A stretch of 6,187 nucleotides of DNA from a candidate division GN15 bacterium (GCA_014729205.1 WJKG01000260.1:1-6187), one strand, 5' to 3'. Numbered from the stretch's first letter, positions 1-5,451 are shown. Program-made: numbers and translations. Notes: generated by a model from the letters alone, not told the origin.

Positions 1-644
1 CTGTTGATCAGTGAGGACTTTCCAACACCCGATGACCCCAGAAACGCCGCGGTCTTTCCAGCAGAGATTGAGGCATGCAGGCTGTCGACATTCTCGCCGG
101 TAACGGCGCTGACGGCGTGGATTGTAACGGCGGGGGCGGTTTGCTCCACCTGATCGATTCGTTCGGGGAGATTGTGGCACAAGTCCGTCTTGTTCAGAAC
201 GATCTCGGGAGTGGCGCCTGAGTCCCAGGCGACAGTCAGATAGCGTTCGAGCCGCCGCAGATTGAAGTTGCCATCGAGCCCCATAACCAGAAACACGATA
301 TCGACATTGGCAGCAACTACTTGTTCGATGGCTTGGTTGCTTGGGCCGGCGGCCTGTCGCGAGAAGGATGAGCGACGCGGGAGCACCGTATCGATCATTA
401 CCCAATCGGCGCCGGTTTCACCATGAATCAGAACCCAGTCGCCCACAGCCGGGTAGGCGTCGGCCAAGTCTGCGTGATGGCGAAATCGGCCGCTGATGCG
501 TGCTGAGAAAGCGCCCTGGGTATTCTGTACTACCCATCGCTCGCGATGCTGCTGTATGACGCGTGCGGGAGTGAGGTTATTGGTCGTATTTCCGTTGGCG
601 TGAGCCTTGAAATAGTCATTCCATCCCAGTGTATGTAAGTCCAT
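1..644 (-). CDS. rsgA: Ribosome small-subunit-dependent GTPase A, 3' end cut by window edge
   Basis: RsgA (YjeQ) is a cytoplasmic circularly permuted GTPase that acts late in 30S ribosome maturation. The first 214 residues are present. The start Met-Asp-Leu-His-Thr-Leu-Gly-Trp-Asn-Asp is typical of the family. An OB-fold region follows (about residues 25-92), then Leu-Pro-Arg (88-90), Ala-Asn-Val-Asp (112-115), G4 Asn-Lys-Thr-Asp (151-154), G5 Ser-Ala-Val (179-181) and the P-loop Gly-Ser-Ser-Gly-Val-Gly-Lys-Ser-Ser (203-211). The G4-G5-G1 order is the permuted order that defines the family. Switch regions, G3 and the C-terminal Cys/His zinc domain lie outside the window. ATG 644 is chosen because the family N-terminus begins there. 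It has only a weak GGGA upstream. An in-frame ATG at 722 would add 26 unrecognised residues and has no well-placed ribosome site. The gene follows a probable promoter and structured leader at 825-1025. Confidence 0.95.
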   Translation of the reverse strand, partial: MDLHTLGWNDYFKAHANGNTTNNLTPARVIQQHRERWVVQNTQGAFSARISGRFRHHADLADAYPAVGDWVLIHGETGADWVMIDTVLPRRSSFSRQAAGPSNQAIEQVVAANVDIVFLVMGLDGNFNLRRLERYLTVAWDSGATPEIVLNKTDLCHNLPERIDQVEQTAPAVTIHAVSAVTGENVDSLHASISAGKTAAFLGSSGVGKSSLIN

Positions 645-824
645 CGCTACGTATTCCCGTATTGGTTTGACGCCGCGGATTAGGTCTCGATACTGCCTGG
701 ATGTACTCCGAGGCAAGCCCATACCACAGCGACTCTTAACTCCGTTGTGTTGATAGATTCTGTGTGGGGATGTACGCCGGTATCTCTGCTTCGAGTGTGA
801 GACTATAAACCTGATGTCGGCTCG

Positions 825-847
825 ACCACCCTGAGATCCAGGATGGT
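825..847 (-). other. Hairpin in the probable rsgA leader
   Basis: On the minus strand ACCATCCTG (847-839) pairs with CAGGGTGGT (833-825) across a 5-nt loop, giving nine pairs including one G-U. No T run follows on either strand, so it does not look like a complete intrinsic terminator. It lies just after the stop of the 22-codon frame at 864-932 and about 180 bases before the rsgA start. It could be a leader structure or chance. The pairing is seen directly; a role is inferred. Confidence 0.45.
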
Positions 848-863
848 GTGTAAACCTGAACGG

Positions 864-932
864 CTACTCAGTCAGCTGGTCCGAAACCGGACGCACTCTA
901 CCCCGATCATATGTCACAAGATCTACTGTCAT
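864..932 (-). CDS. Possible 22-residue leader peptide upstream of rsgA
   Basis: A short frame, MTVDLVTYDRGRVRPVSDQLTE, starts at ATG 932 and ends at TAG 866-864. A complete AGGAGG (947-942) sits 9 bases before the ATG, a stronger ribosome site than that of rsgA. About 60 bases further upstream is a near-consensus promoter (998-1025). The peptide has no signal sequence, no membrane segment, no run of one amino acid and no recognised motif. It is in the same frame as rsgA, 288 bases away. It could be a leader peptide that couples ribosome status to rsgA, the remnant start of a lost gene, or chance. The ribosome site and frame are visible; translation is not proven. Confidence 0.4.
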   Translation of the reverse strand: MTVDLVTYDRGRVRPVSDQLTE

Positions 933-955
933 CGGTTGGTGCCTCCTTTCGGACC
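878..955 (-). repeat. Inverted repeat enclosing the small-frame ribosome site
   Basis: GGTCCGAAA (955-947 on the minus strand) is a perfect 9-bp inverted match to TTTCGGACC (886-878), 60 bases away. In a minus-strand RNA the left arm abuts the AGGAGG of the 22-codon frame and the right arm lies inside that frame. A second short pair, ACCGAT with ATCGG, nests inside it. The RNA could fold into a long stem that holds the ribosome site and start codon in its loop. No known riboswitch or ncRNA family was recognised. Confidence 0.5.
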
Positions 956-997
956 GAAGTTGCTGTTTGTGGCCGTCGGGCGACCGTTGCATGATTG

Positions 998-1025
998 AAT
1001 ATACCAGACGAGACTATTCTGTCAA
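998..1025 (-). promoter_or_regulatory. Probable sigma-70 promoter for the small frame and rsgA
   Basis: On the minus strand, a perfect -35 box TTGACA (1025-1020) is followed after 16 bases by TATATT (1003-998), a 5 of 6 match to the -10 consensus. Initiation is expected near 991, giving a leader of about 58 bases before ATG 932 and about 350 bases before rsgA ATG 644. It begins just after the stop codon of the LeuD-like gene (1048-1050). No terminator is visible between them, so read-through from the methyltransferase operon is also possible. Confidence 0.65.
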
Positions 1026-1047
1026 AGGTTTCATTTCTCTTGCAACA

Positions 1048-1491
1048 TCATTGAAAGCTCTTCTTCACCAGATCGACAAGACTTCCGGCCTTCAGCACCT
1101 CTATCAGGTACTCACCAAGTGGCGTGAAGGTCACCGTCTTGCTGCTGCCTCCCTCGCTCCATTCGAGGCGACCTTGCTTTAAATCCGCGTCAATCTCCGA
1201 AGCAAACTCCACAGGCGGCAGACTCGATAGCTCGATAACAGCGACACCATTGTTGATGCCATCGCGGAACACTTGTCGCGGCACCTTCCGGGCCGCAATA
1301 CACTGCCAGCCGTGGTTTTTGACCGAGCGCCAAAGCTCCGGATCCGTAGTATCATCGGTACTGAAGCGACCATCGATGAGGGCTATGAGGGGCCGGGTGG
1401 AGCTTCCACTGTTAGGTCTGTTGTTGGTAGTGCTCAGAGATTGCAGCGTGATGTCTGTTGCGAATTGTGTTGCGGTGACCTTGATTCTCAT
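1048..1491 (-). CDS. LeuD-like aconitase swivel-domain protein, catalytic loop lost
   Basis: This 147-residue protein is recognisable as a diverged small subunit of isopropylmalate isomerase (archaeal-type LeuD, usually about 160-170 residues). Residues 10-18 resemble the LeuD segment with Asp-Thr-Asp near the N-terminus. Residues 62-82 (WQCIAARKVPRQVFRDGINNG) match the core where LeuD has AVIAKSFARIFYRNAINIG. Residues 99-145 match the LeuD tail, ending in LIEVLKAGSLVDLVKK where LeuD has MLEILEAGGLVEYLKK. The active-site loop Gly-Cys-Gly-Ser-Ser-Arg-Glu-His is replaced at the aligned place (44-51) by Ser-Thr-Asp-Asp-Thr-Thr-Asp-Pro, so normal dehydratase activity is not expected. ATG 1491 has AGGA 8 bases upstream. 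The gene lies 27 bases after the methyltransferase stop, same strand, probably one operon. Family assignment is by recalled consensus. A leucine-pathway role is unlikely; partnership with the LeuC-like protein at 3166-4779 is inferred. Confidence 0.7.
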   Translation of the reverse strand: MRIKVTATQFATDITLQSLSTTNNRPNSGSSTRPLIALIDGRFSTDDTTDPELWRSVKNHGWQCIAARKVPRQVFRDGINNGVAVIELSSLPPVEFASEIDADLKQGRLEWSEGGSSKTVTFTPLGEYLIEVLKAGSLVDLVKKSFQ

Positions 1492-1518
1492 TGCTCATGT
1501 CCTGATTGCGTCTGGTGA

Positions 1519-2478
1519 CTACCCTTGAGTCAGCGTTTCTGTGAGAGTGTTATTGCCAATAGGCTGGTATTGGAGAGGATCGTCTTGTTGCCAGCCGGTG
1601 TGACCGGTCTCACGGTAGTGTTCGAGCCGACGGATCGTGAGCTCTACGCACATCGGCTCGATATCGGCAGTAATACAGCGCCGTCCGAGTCGCTCGCAGG
1701 CAAGCAAGGTGGTGCCCGCATGGGCGAAAAGGTCGAGGACGGTATCGCTGCCTCGCGAGGATGCCTGTACAACACGCTCGATTGCCTTCAGGGGCTTTTG
1801 CGCGCGCAAAGTCTGGATGTTTTCCTGCATGCGATAGAACACCTGCTGGATATCCACCCAGACATTTCCCGGCCGAATACAGTTTGAGTGGCTGCGTTCG
1901 AGGTTCTCGGTACGTCGCCCCCCTACCGTCTTGTAATAGCCGCGGAGAATCTTGGGGATATCGGTATACTGGACGGCAAATGGCGCTTTGCCTCGCGTGT
2001 AGTACATGAGTTCCTGACGAACGGCCATCCAATTGCTCGAAGTACCGTAGCCACGTTGATTACGCATTGTAATCAAGGAACGGGATTGAAGATCAAACTC
2101 GGCCATCATGATCATGAACTGTGGCAGCGGCTGGAAATGCCGTTTCTGATCGGCCCCCATCCAGATATAGAGTGAAGAGTTCTCAGCCAGCACATGAAGC
2201 GTGTTTTCAACCCAATTGCGGCACCACGCGATGTACTGCTCTACGGACTTTCGGGGAAACATGGCTACGTTGTATGGTGGATCCTGAACGGCCAGCGTGA
2301 TGGGTTTGTCTTCGGTCAGGCGCGACACAAAGTCGAAATCGGTGGCATCTCCCAGACCTACCCGATGGCCCGATTGCTCGTCCTGCCACACCTCACCGGG
2401 CTGCAGTCGACAAGGTATGCCTTTCTCTGCGGGCGCTCGATCGGCAGTGCTGTGGGTACGTCCTGGCATAATGGTCAC
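1519..2478 (-). CDS. Beta-class site-specific DNA methyltransferase (N6-adenine or N4-cytosine)
   Basis: The protein transfers a methyl group from S-adenosylmethionine to the exocyclic amino group of adenine or cytosine in DNA. The catalytic motif Asp-Pro-Pro-Tyr is at 66-69, and the SAM-binding motif Leu-Asp-Leu-Phe-Ala-His-Ala-Gly-Thr-Thr is at 248-257. The acidic strand end ADIEP follows at 271-275, and Gln-Lys-Pro at 227-229 fits motif III. Catalytic motif before SAM motif is the beta-class order. The middle (about 135-225) is probably the target-recognition region; its site cannot be read. His253-Ala254 replaces the usual Gly-Ser in motif I. At 319 residues the length is normal. The start is uncertain: GTG 2478 or ATG 2469, neither with a clear ribosome site; homology-like sequence starts near residue 20. 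No restriction nuclease is visible, so it is an orphan or part of an unusual module with the LeuD-like gene downstream. It is transcribed divergently from the HIT/LeuC-like operon. Confidence 0.9.
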   Translation of the reverse strand: MTIMPGRTHSTADRAPAEKGIPCRLQPGEVWQDEQSGHRVGLGDATDFDFVSRLTEDKPITLAVQDPPYNVAMFPRKSVEQYIAWCRNWVENTLHVLAENSSLYIWMGADQKRHFQPLPQFMIMMAEFDLQSRSLITMRNQRGYGTSSNWMAVRQELMYYTRGKAPFAVQYTDIPKILRGYYKTVGGRRTENLERSHSNCIRPGNVWVDIQQVFYRMQENIQTLRAQKPLKAIERVVQASSRGSDTVLDLFAHAGTTLLACERLGRRCITADIEPMCVELTIRRLEHYRETGHTGWQQDDPLQYQPIGNNTLTETLTQG

Positions 2479-2598
2479 GGTACGATTCAGGTGTCATTGT
2501 CTTCAACAAAAAGATGGAATAACACAATCGTTTGTAGTTCAACGAGTTGTCGAGGCAACCAGATTGTCCGTGGGGCTGTCGCCGCAACCTGTTATCTT

Positions 2599-2618
2599 AC
2601 AGTGAGTTCTTGCACTGT
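2599..2618. promoter_or_regulatory. Operator-like palindrome
   Basis: ACAGTG (2599-2604) and CACTGT (2613-2618) are perfect inverted copies with 8 bases between them, centre to centre 14 bp apart. The site ends 25 bases before the -35 box at 2644, where a regulator of the divergent promoters could sit. The symmetry is seen directly. Binding by the helix-turn-helix LeuC-like protein is a guess. Six-base arms can arise by chance. Confidence 0.4.
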
Positions 2619-2643
2619 TGAGCGCAAAGTCGTGTTATGGCAG

Positions 2644-2672
2644 TTTACAGCGGGGGGATTTTTGCTTATTAT
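2644..2672 (+). promoter_or_regulatory. Strong sigma-70 promoter for the HIT operon, predicted leaderless
   Basis: TTTACA (2644-2649) and TATTAT (2667-2672) each match the sigma-70 consensus at 5 of 6 positions, with the ideal 17-base spacer. Initiation is expected 7-9 bases after the -10 box, at 2679-2681, which is on or beside the A of the HIT start codon (2681). The only purine-rich stretch upstream, GGGGGGA (2652-2658), lies inside the promoter spacer and is too far away to be a ribosome site. The geometry therefore predicts a leaderless mRNA. Confidence 0.7.
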
Positions 2673-2680
2673 TCTGTGCT

Positions 2681-3169
2681 ATGACTGATGATATCCTGTG
2701 GGCACCCTGGCGAGCCGGTTTCATACTGTGCGAAAAGGAACAGGGCTGCATTTTCTGTAATCGGCTGAAGATGGAAGACTCTCCGGAGAACCTCGTTGTC
2801 TACCGTGGCGATACCTGCGCGGTGATTCTCAATAAGTTCCCGTACAACTCCGGTCATTCCATGGTCATACCGGTGCGTCACATCGCCCATCTGGAGGAGC
2901 TCACCGATGAGGAATCGGTAGAGTTCTTTGATCTGACGCGCCGGACGGTCGGGATAATGAAGAACCTGGTTCGGCCGCACTCGATGAATATTGGTATGAA
3001 CCTTGGCGAAAGCTCCGGAGCGGGGATTCCCGAGCATCTGCATATGCACATAGTTCCGCGCTGGAACGGCGATACCAACTTCATGCCGGTGATCGGCAAG
3101 ACGAAGGTGGTATCGGTGCCGCTGGAGTACGTCTACGGTGTGATTCGCGAGGGGTTTGAGCAGTCATGA
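2681..3169 (+). CDS. HIT-domain nucleotide hydrolase/transferase, Ap4A-phosphorylase-like
   Basis: Histidine-triad proteins of this type act on dinucleoside polyphosphates such as Ap4A, or on nucleotidyl conjugates, through a nucleotidyl-histidine intermediate. In 162 residues the family's Leu-Trp-Ala-Pro-Trp-Arg (6-11) comes first, then Cys-Ile-Phe-Cys (23-26), a probable half zinc site. Asn51-Lys-Phe-Pro-Tyr and Gly58-His-Ser-Met-Val-Ile-Pro follow. The triad His119-Leu-His121-Met-His123 comes next, with His121 the expected nucleophile, and then Pro-Arg-Trp-Asn-Gly-Asp-Thr-Asn-Phe-Met-Pro. All motifs look intact, so activity is expected. ATG 2681 is chosen because the family N-terminus starts there; a TTG at 2618 would add residues unlike the family and would place the promoter inside the gene. 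The stop overlaps the next gene's start by ATGA, indicating translational coupling with the LeuC-like protein. Confidence 0.93.
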   Translation: MTDDILWAPWRAGFILCEKEQGCIFCNRLKMEDSPENLVVYRGDTCAVILNKFPYNSGHSMVIPVRHIAHLEELTDEESVEFFDLTRRTVGIMKNLVRPHSMNIGMNLGESSGAGIPEHLHMHIVPRWNGDTNFMPVIGKTKVVSVPLEYVYGVIREGFEQS

Positions 3170-4779
3170 GCGCCCGCAAGAAGATACCAACCAAGGCGGA
3201 GTTGATCCAGCTACAGAAGCTGTATCGGACGGACGAGAAGATTGGCGAGCGGCTGGGTGGGGTTCCTGCGTATCTGGTGGCCTACTGGCGTCGGAAGAAG
3301 AATGTGCCGCGTCATTCACAGCCCAAGTTCTCTGAGGCGGAGATCCGCAATCTTTGGGAGCGGTACGGCGATGATGACAAATGCGGTCTTGAGCTGGGAA
3401 TCTCCAAGGCCGCCTTCTACAACTGGCGTCGTCGGTACGGCATCAAGGAGAAGCCGGCCTTCCTCAAGCTGGAGCAGCTCGAGTTCCCCTTCCCGGGTGT
3501 GAAGACCGGATCGCGGGCAGCCTCGCTGTACGGCAAACGCGCTGTTGCCCAGAAGATCCTGGCACATGCGGCGGGCCAGGAGAAGATCGATGTGGGCGAT
3601 ACGGCTGTGGTCGAACCCGACCTTCTCGTTTCCAGCCATTCGGTAGCCGAAGTCCTTCGGCAGTTCAAGGAAATAGGGCCTGAGTTCATTTTCAATCCGA
3701 ATAAGTTGTTTCTGTCACTCGGCGTCACCGATGGCGAGTCCGCCCGGGAAAACAAAGAGGTGCGCGAGTTCGCGCGACGCCAGGCGATTCGCAACGCGGC
3801 CGAGTCTTTCGAGGGTATCACACACCAGCTGGCGGTCGAGAAGGGTCTGGCCCTGCCCGGGCAACTGGCGCTGGGGTTGGATCAACGCACCACTGCATTT
3901 GGTGCTCTGGGAATGTTCGCCACGACCGTGACACCGTCGGAGATGGCAACCATATGGGCCTCCGGTAAGATCTGGTTGAAAGTGCCACCGACAATCCGGA
4001 TCGACATCTCCGGCCGCCGTTCCCGAGGTGTCTACGGGCGCGATATCGCGATGTCTATCACGAGCCGGCTTCGCCGGGAGGGAGCCGAGTACAAGGCCGT
4101 TGAGTACTATGGCTCAGCGGTGACGCAGATGTCAATCAACGAGCGCCAGACGTTGTCGCTGTTGTCGACCTCCATGAGCGCCATGGCGGCTCTGTGTCCT
4201 TTTGACTCCTCCGTACGGCGGTATCTCAATGGACGGGCCAACGCGCAATATCAACCCCTTGTGGCCGACAAGGACGCTGAATATATCGAGATTTTTCAGA
4301 TCAATATCGAACACCTGGTACCGCAGATAATGTGTCCGGGTGGACCGGACGATGTCAAAGCCGTCGCAGAGGTGGAGAATCTCCCGGTCACGCAGGTTGT
4401 TATCGGTACCAGCGCCAACGGGCGGTTCGAGGATTTGCGAATCGCGGCCGAGGTGCTCAAAGGGAGGCAGGTCAGCGACAACTGTCAGCTCTACATCTGC
4501 CCCGCTTCGCGATCGGTCTATATTGAGGCGCTGAAGAAGGGCCTGATCCGAATTCTGGCAGAGTCGGGTGCCATAATCCTTCCTCCTGGCATTGAACCCG
4601 GTTCAGACAGCCTAATCCCGGTGCTGTACGACGGTGAACACCGCCTGTCCACAGGCTGCGGCCCGCTTCCGGGTCAGCGAAGTGACGACCCCACCCTTAC
4701 GTATTATTGCTCTCCGGCGACGGCGGCTGCCTCGGCGATCAACGCCGCCATTACCGAGCCCTCGGGCTACGTCAAATAG
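3166..4779 (+). CDS. Tandem helix-turn-helix protein fused to a degenerate LeuC (aconitase-fold) domain
   Basis: This 537-residue protein has two parts. Residues 10-46 and 54-92 are two similar helix-turn-helix-like units (…YLVAYWRRKKNV… and …AAFYNWRRRYGI…), basic and probably DNA-binding. Residues 122-535 follow archaeal-type LeuC/homoaconitase from end to end: YGKRAVAQKILAHAAGQE (122-139), GITHQLAVEKGL (217-228), TTAFGALGMFAT (242-253), YKAVEYYG (309-316), NGRFEDLRIAAEVLKG (418-433) and YYCSPATAAASAI (513-525). Key residues are missing at the aligned positions. DSHT is Asp-Gln-Arg-Thr (239-242). The first cluster cysteine of SCTNGR is Ser416. CGPC is Ile-Glu-Pro-Gly (476-479). The Arg-Asn-Phe…Gly-Arg substrate segment is replaced around 498-505. 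No 4Fe-4S cluster or dehydratase activity is expected. The frame is intact and the fold segments are conserved, which argues against decay. LeuC is normally about 420 residues; the extra length is the N-terminal head. It is translationally coupled to the HIT gene. A DNA-binding regulator or scaffold is inferred. Confidence 0.82.
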   Translation: MSARKKIPTKAELIQLQKLYRTDEKIGERLGGVPAYLVAYWRRKKNVPRHSQPKFSEAEIRNLWERYGDDDKCGLELGISKAAFYNWRRRYGIKEKPAFLKLEQLEFPFPGVKTGSRAASLYGKRAVAQKILAHAAGQEKIDVGDTAVVEPDLLVSSHSVAEVLRQFKEIGPEFIFNPNKLFLSLGVTDGESARENKEVREFARRQAIRNAAESFEGITHQLAVEKGLALPGQLALGLDQRTTAFGALGMFATTVTPSEMATIWASGKIWLKVPPTIRIDISGRRSRGVYGRDIAMSITSRLRREGAEYKAVEYYGSAVTQMSINERQTLSLLSTSMSAMAALCPFDSSVRRYLNGRANAQYQPLVADKDAEYIEIFQINIEHLVPQIMCPGGPDDVKAVAEVENLPVTQVVIGTSANGRFEDLRIAAEVLKGRQVSDNCQLYICPASRSVYIEALKKGLIRILAESGAIILPPGIEPGSDSLIPVLYDGEHRLSTGCGPLPGQRSDDPTLTYYCSPATAAASAINAAITEPSGYVK

Positions 4780-4847
4780 CGTACCGACTAACTCCACATT
4801 GAGCGTAGTATTTCGGCACTTCGCGAGAACTGTTCGATGCATTGTGC

Positions 4848-4863
4848 TGTTGAGCACTCAACA
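4848..4863. promoter_or_regulatory. Palindrome in the tpx promoter region
   Basis: TGTTGAGCACTCAACA is a 16-bp dyad with 7-bp arms and a 2-bp centre. It lies about 15 bases before a candidate -10 box TATGAT (4879-4884), so it covers the -35 area, a usual place for an activator or repressor. The inner TTGA-N4-TCAA resembles FNR/CRP-family sites, but its spacing is 2 bp shorter than the canonical FNR site (TTGA-N6-TCAA). Control of tpx by a redox or stress regulator is plausible; the regulator cannot be named. No convincing separate -35 box or terminator for the LeuC-like gene was seen in this 126-bp gap. Confidence 0.5.
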
Positions 4864-4905
4864 CAAGTTTAACCAGACTATGATTGCTTACAGGAGGTTT
4901 TCAAG

Positions 4906-5424
4906 ATGGAGCGTGCGAGCGCGGTTACAATGAAGGGTAATCCGATGACCCTGGTTGGCCCGGAACTCAAAGAGGGTGATAAAGCGCCAGAGTTCTCGGC
5001 TCTCGACAACGGTCTCGGCGAGGTGAAACTGAATGAGTCCAAGGGTAAGGCTCGCCTGATCTCGGTGGTCCCTTCGCTGGACACCCCGGTCTGCAGCAGC
5101 CAGACCAAGAAGTTCAACGATGAGCTCAATAAACTTGGCGACAAGGTGGCTGCCTACACCGTGTCGGCTGATCTGCCGTTTGCGCAGGGCCGCTTTTGCT
5201 CATCGGAGGGAATCGATAACATGAAGGTGATTTCCGACTACCGTGATATGGACTTCGGCGAGAAGTATGGCCTGAAGATCAAGGAACTGCGCCTGTTGGC
5301 TCGCGCCGTGCTGGTCGTGGACAAGGATGATACAATCACACACATGCAGATCGTCCCGGAAGTTACCCAGGAGCCGGATTACACATCGGCTATGGAGGCT
5401 TTGAAGAAGGCTGCGGGAGAATAG
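4906..5424 (+). CDS. tpx: Thiol peroxidase, atypical 2-Cys peroxiredoxin
   Basis: Tpx reduces hydrogen peroxide and alkyl hydroperoxides in the cytoplasm, using thioredoxin as reductant. At 172 residues the length matches the family. The N-terminal VTMKGNPMTLVG (7-18) and GDKAPEF (24-30) are typical. The peroxidatic Cys63 lies in PSLDTPVC (56-63), with the conserved Thr60. The resolving Cys98 lies in ADLPFAQGRFC (88-98), as expected for the intramolecular disulfide type. Late segments such as LLARAVLVVDKDD (130-142) also fit. The start has a perfect AGGAGG (4892-4897) 8 bases upstream. It is a single-gene unit with a palindrome ahead (4848-4863) and a terminator behind (5452-5484). Nothing suggests loss of function. 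Confidence 0.97.
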   Translation: MERASAVTMKGNPMTLVGPELKEGDKAPEFSALDNGLGEVKLNESKGKARLISVVPSLDTPVCSSQTKKFNDELNKLGDKVAAYTVSADLPFAQGRFCSSEGIDNMKVISDYRDMDFGEKYGLKIKELRLLARAVLVVDKDDTITHMQIVPEVTQEPDYTSAMEALKKAAGE

Positions 5425-5451
5425 GCGACGACTTAGTCGAAGGGCAAATCC

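Larger units (their letters stand above)
2479..2680. promoter_or_regulatory. Divergent control region between methyltransferase and HIT operons
   Basis: This 202-bp gap separates two outward-facing operons and must hold both promoters. The plus-strand side has a strong promoter at 2644-2672 and a palindrome at 2599-2618. On the minus-strand side the best candidate is poor: TTGAAC (2542-2537) with TATTCC (2521-2516) and only 15 bases between. A small dyad CAAC-GA-GTTG (2540-2549) overlaps that weak -35. The unequal promoter strength suggests that the methyltransferase side is weak or needs activation. A regulator bound here could control both sides; the helix-turn-helix protein of the plus operon is an obvious candidate, by inference. 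Confidence 0.6.

Noticed and set aside
1124..1528. Plus-strand frame of 134 codons opposite the LeuD-like gene
   Set aside because: It has no ribosome site or family pattern. The opposite strand encodes the LeuD-like protein with family features, so this is a shadow.
2393..2497. Out-of-frame ATG at 2497 as the true methyltransferase start followed by a frameshift
   Set aside because: The residues it encodes show no recognisable methyltransferase pattern, and the frame from 2478 or 2469 runs without a break into the conserved part.
2618..2680. TTG start giving a 21-residue longer HIT protein
   Set aside because: The extra residues are unlike the family, TTG has no ribosome site, and the stretch contains the promoter boxes. 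The usual family N-terminus begins at ATG 2681.
4657..4678. Cys-Gly-Pro at residues 498-500 of the LeuC-like protein as a preserved CGPC cluster motif
   Set aside because: The alignment places CGPC at 476-479, next to the conserved Pro-Pro-Gly. The later Cys-Gly-Pro falls in the Arg-Asn-Phe segment and lacks the second cysteine.
4864..4884. Consensus sigma-70 promoter for tpx
   Set aside because: Only a -10-like TATGAT is present; no acceptable -35 lies 16-18 bases upstream, so it is mentioned under the palindrome but not called separately.
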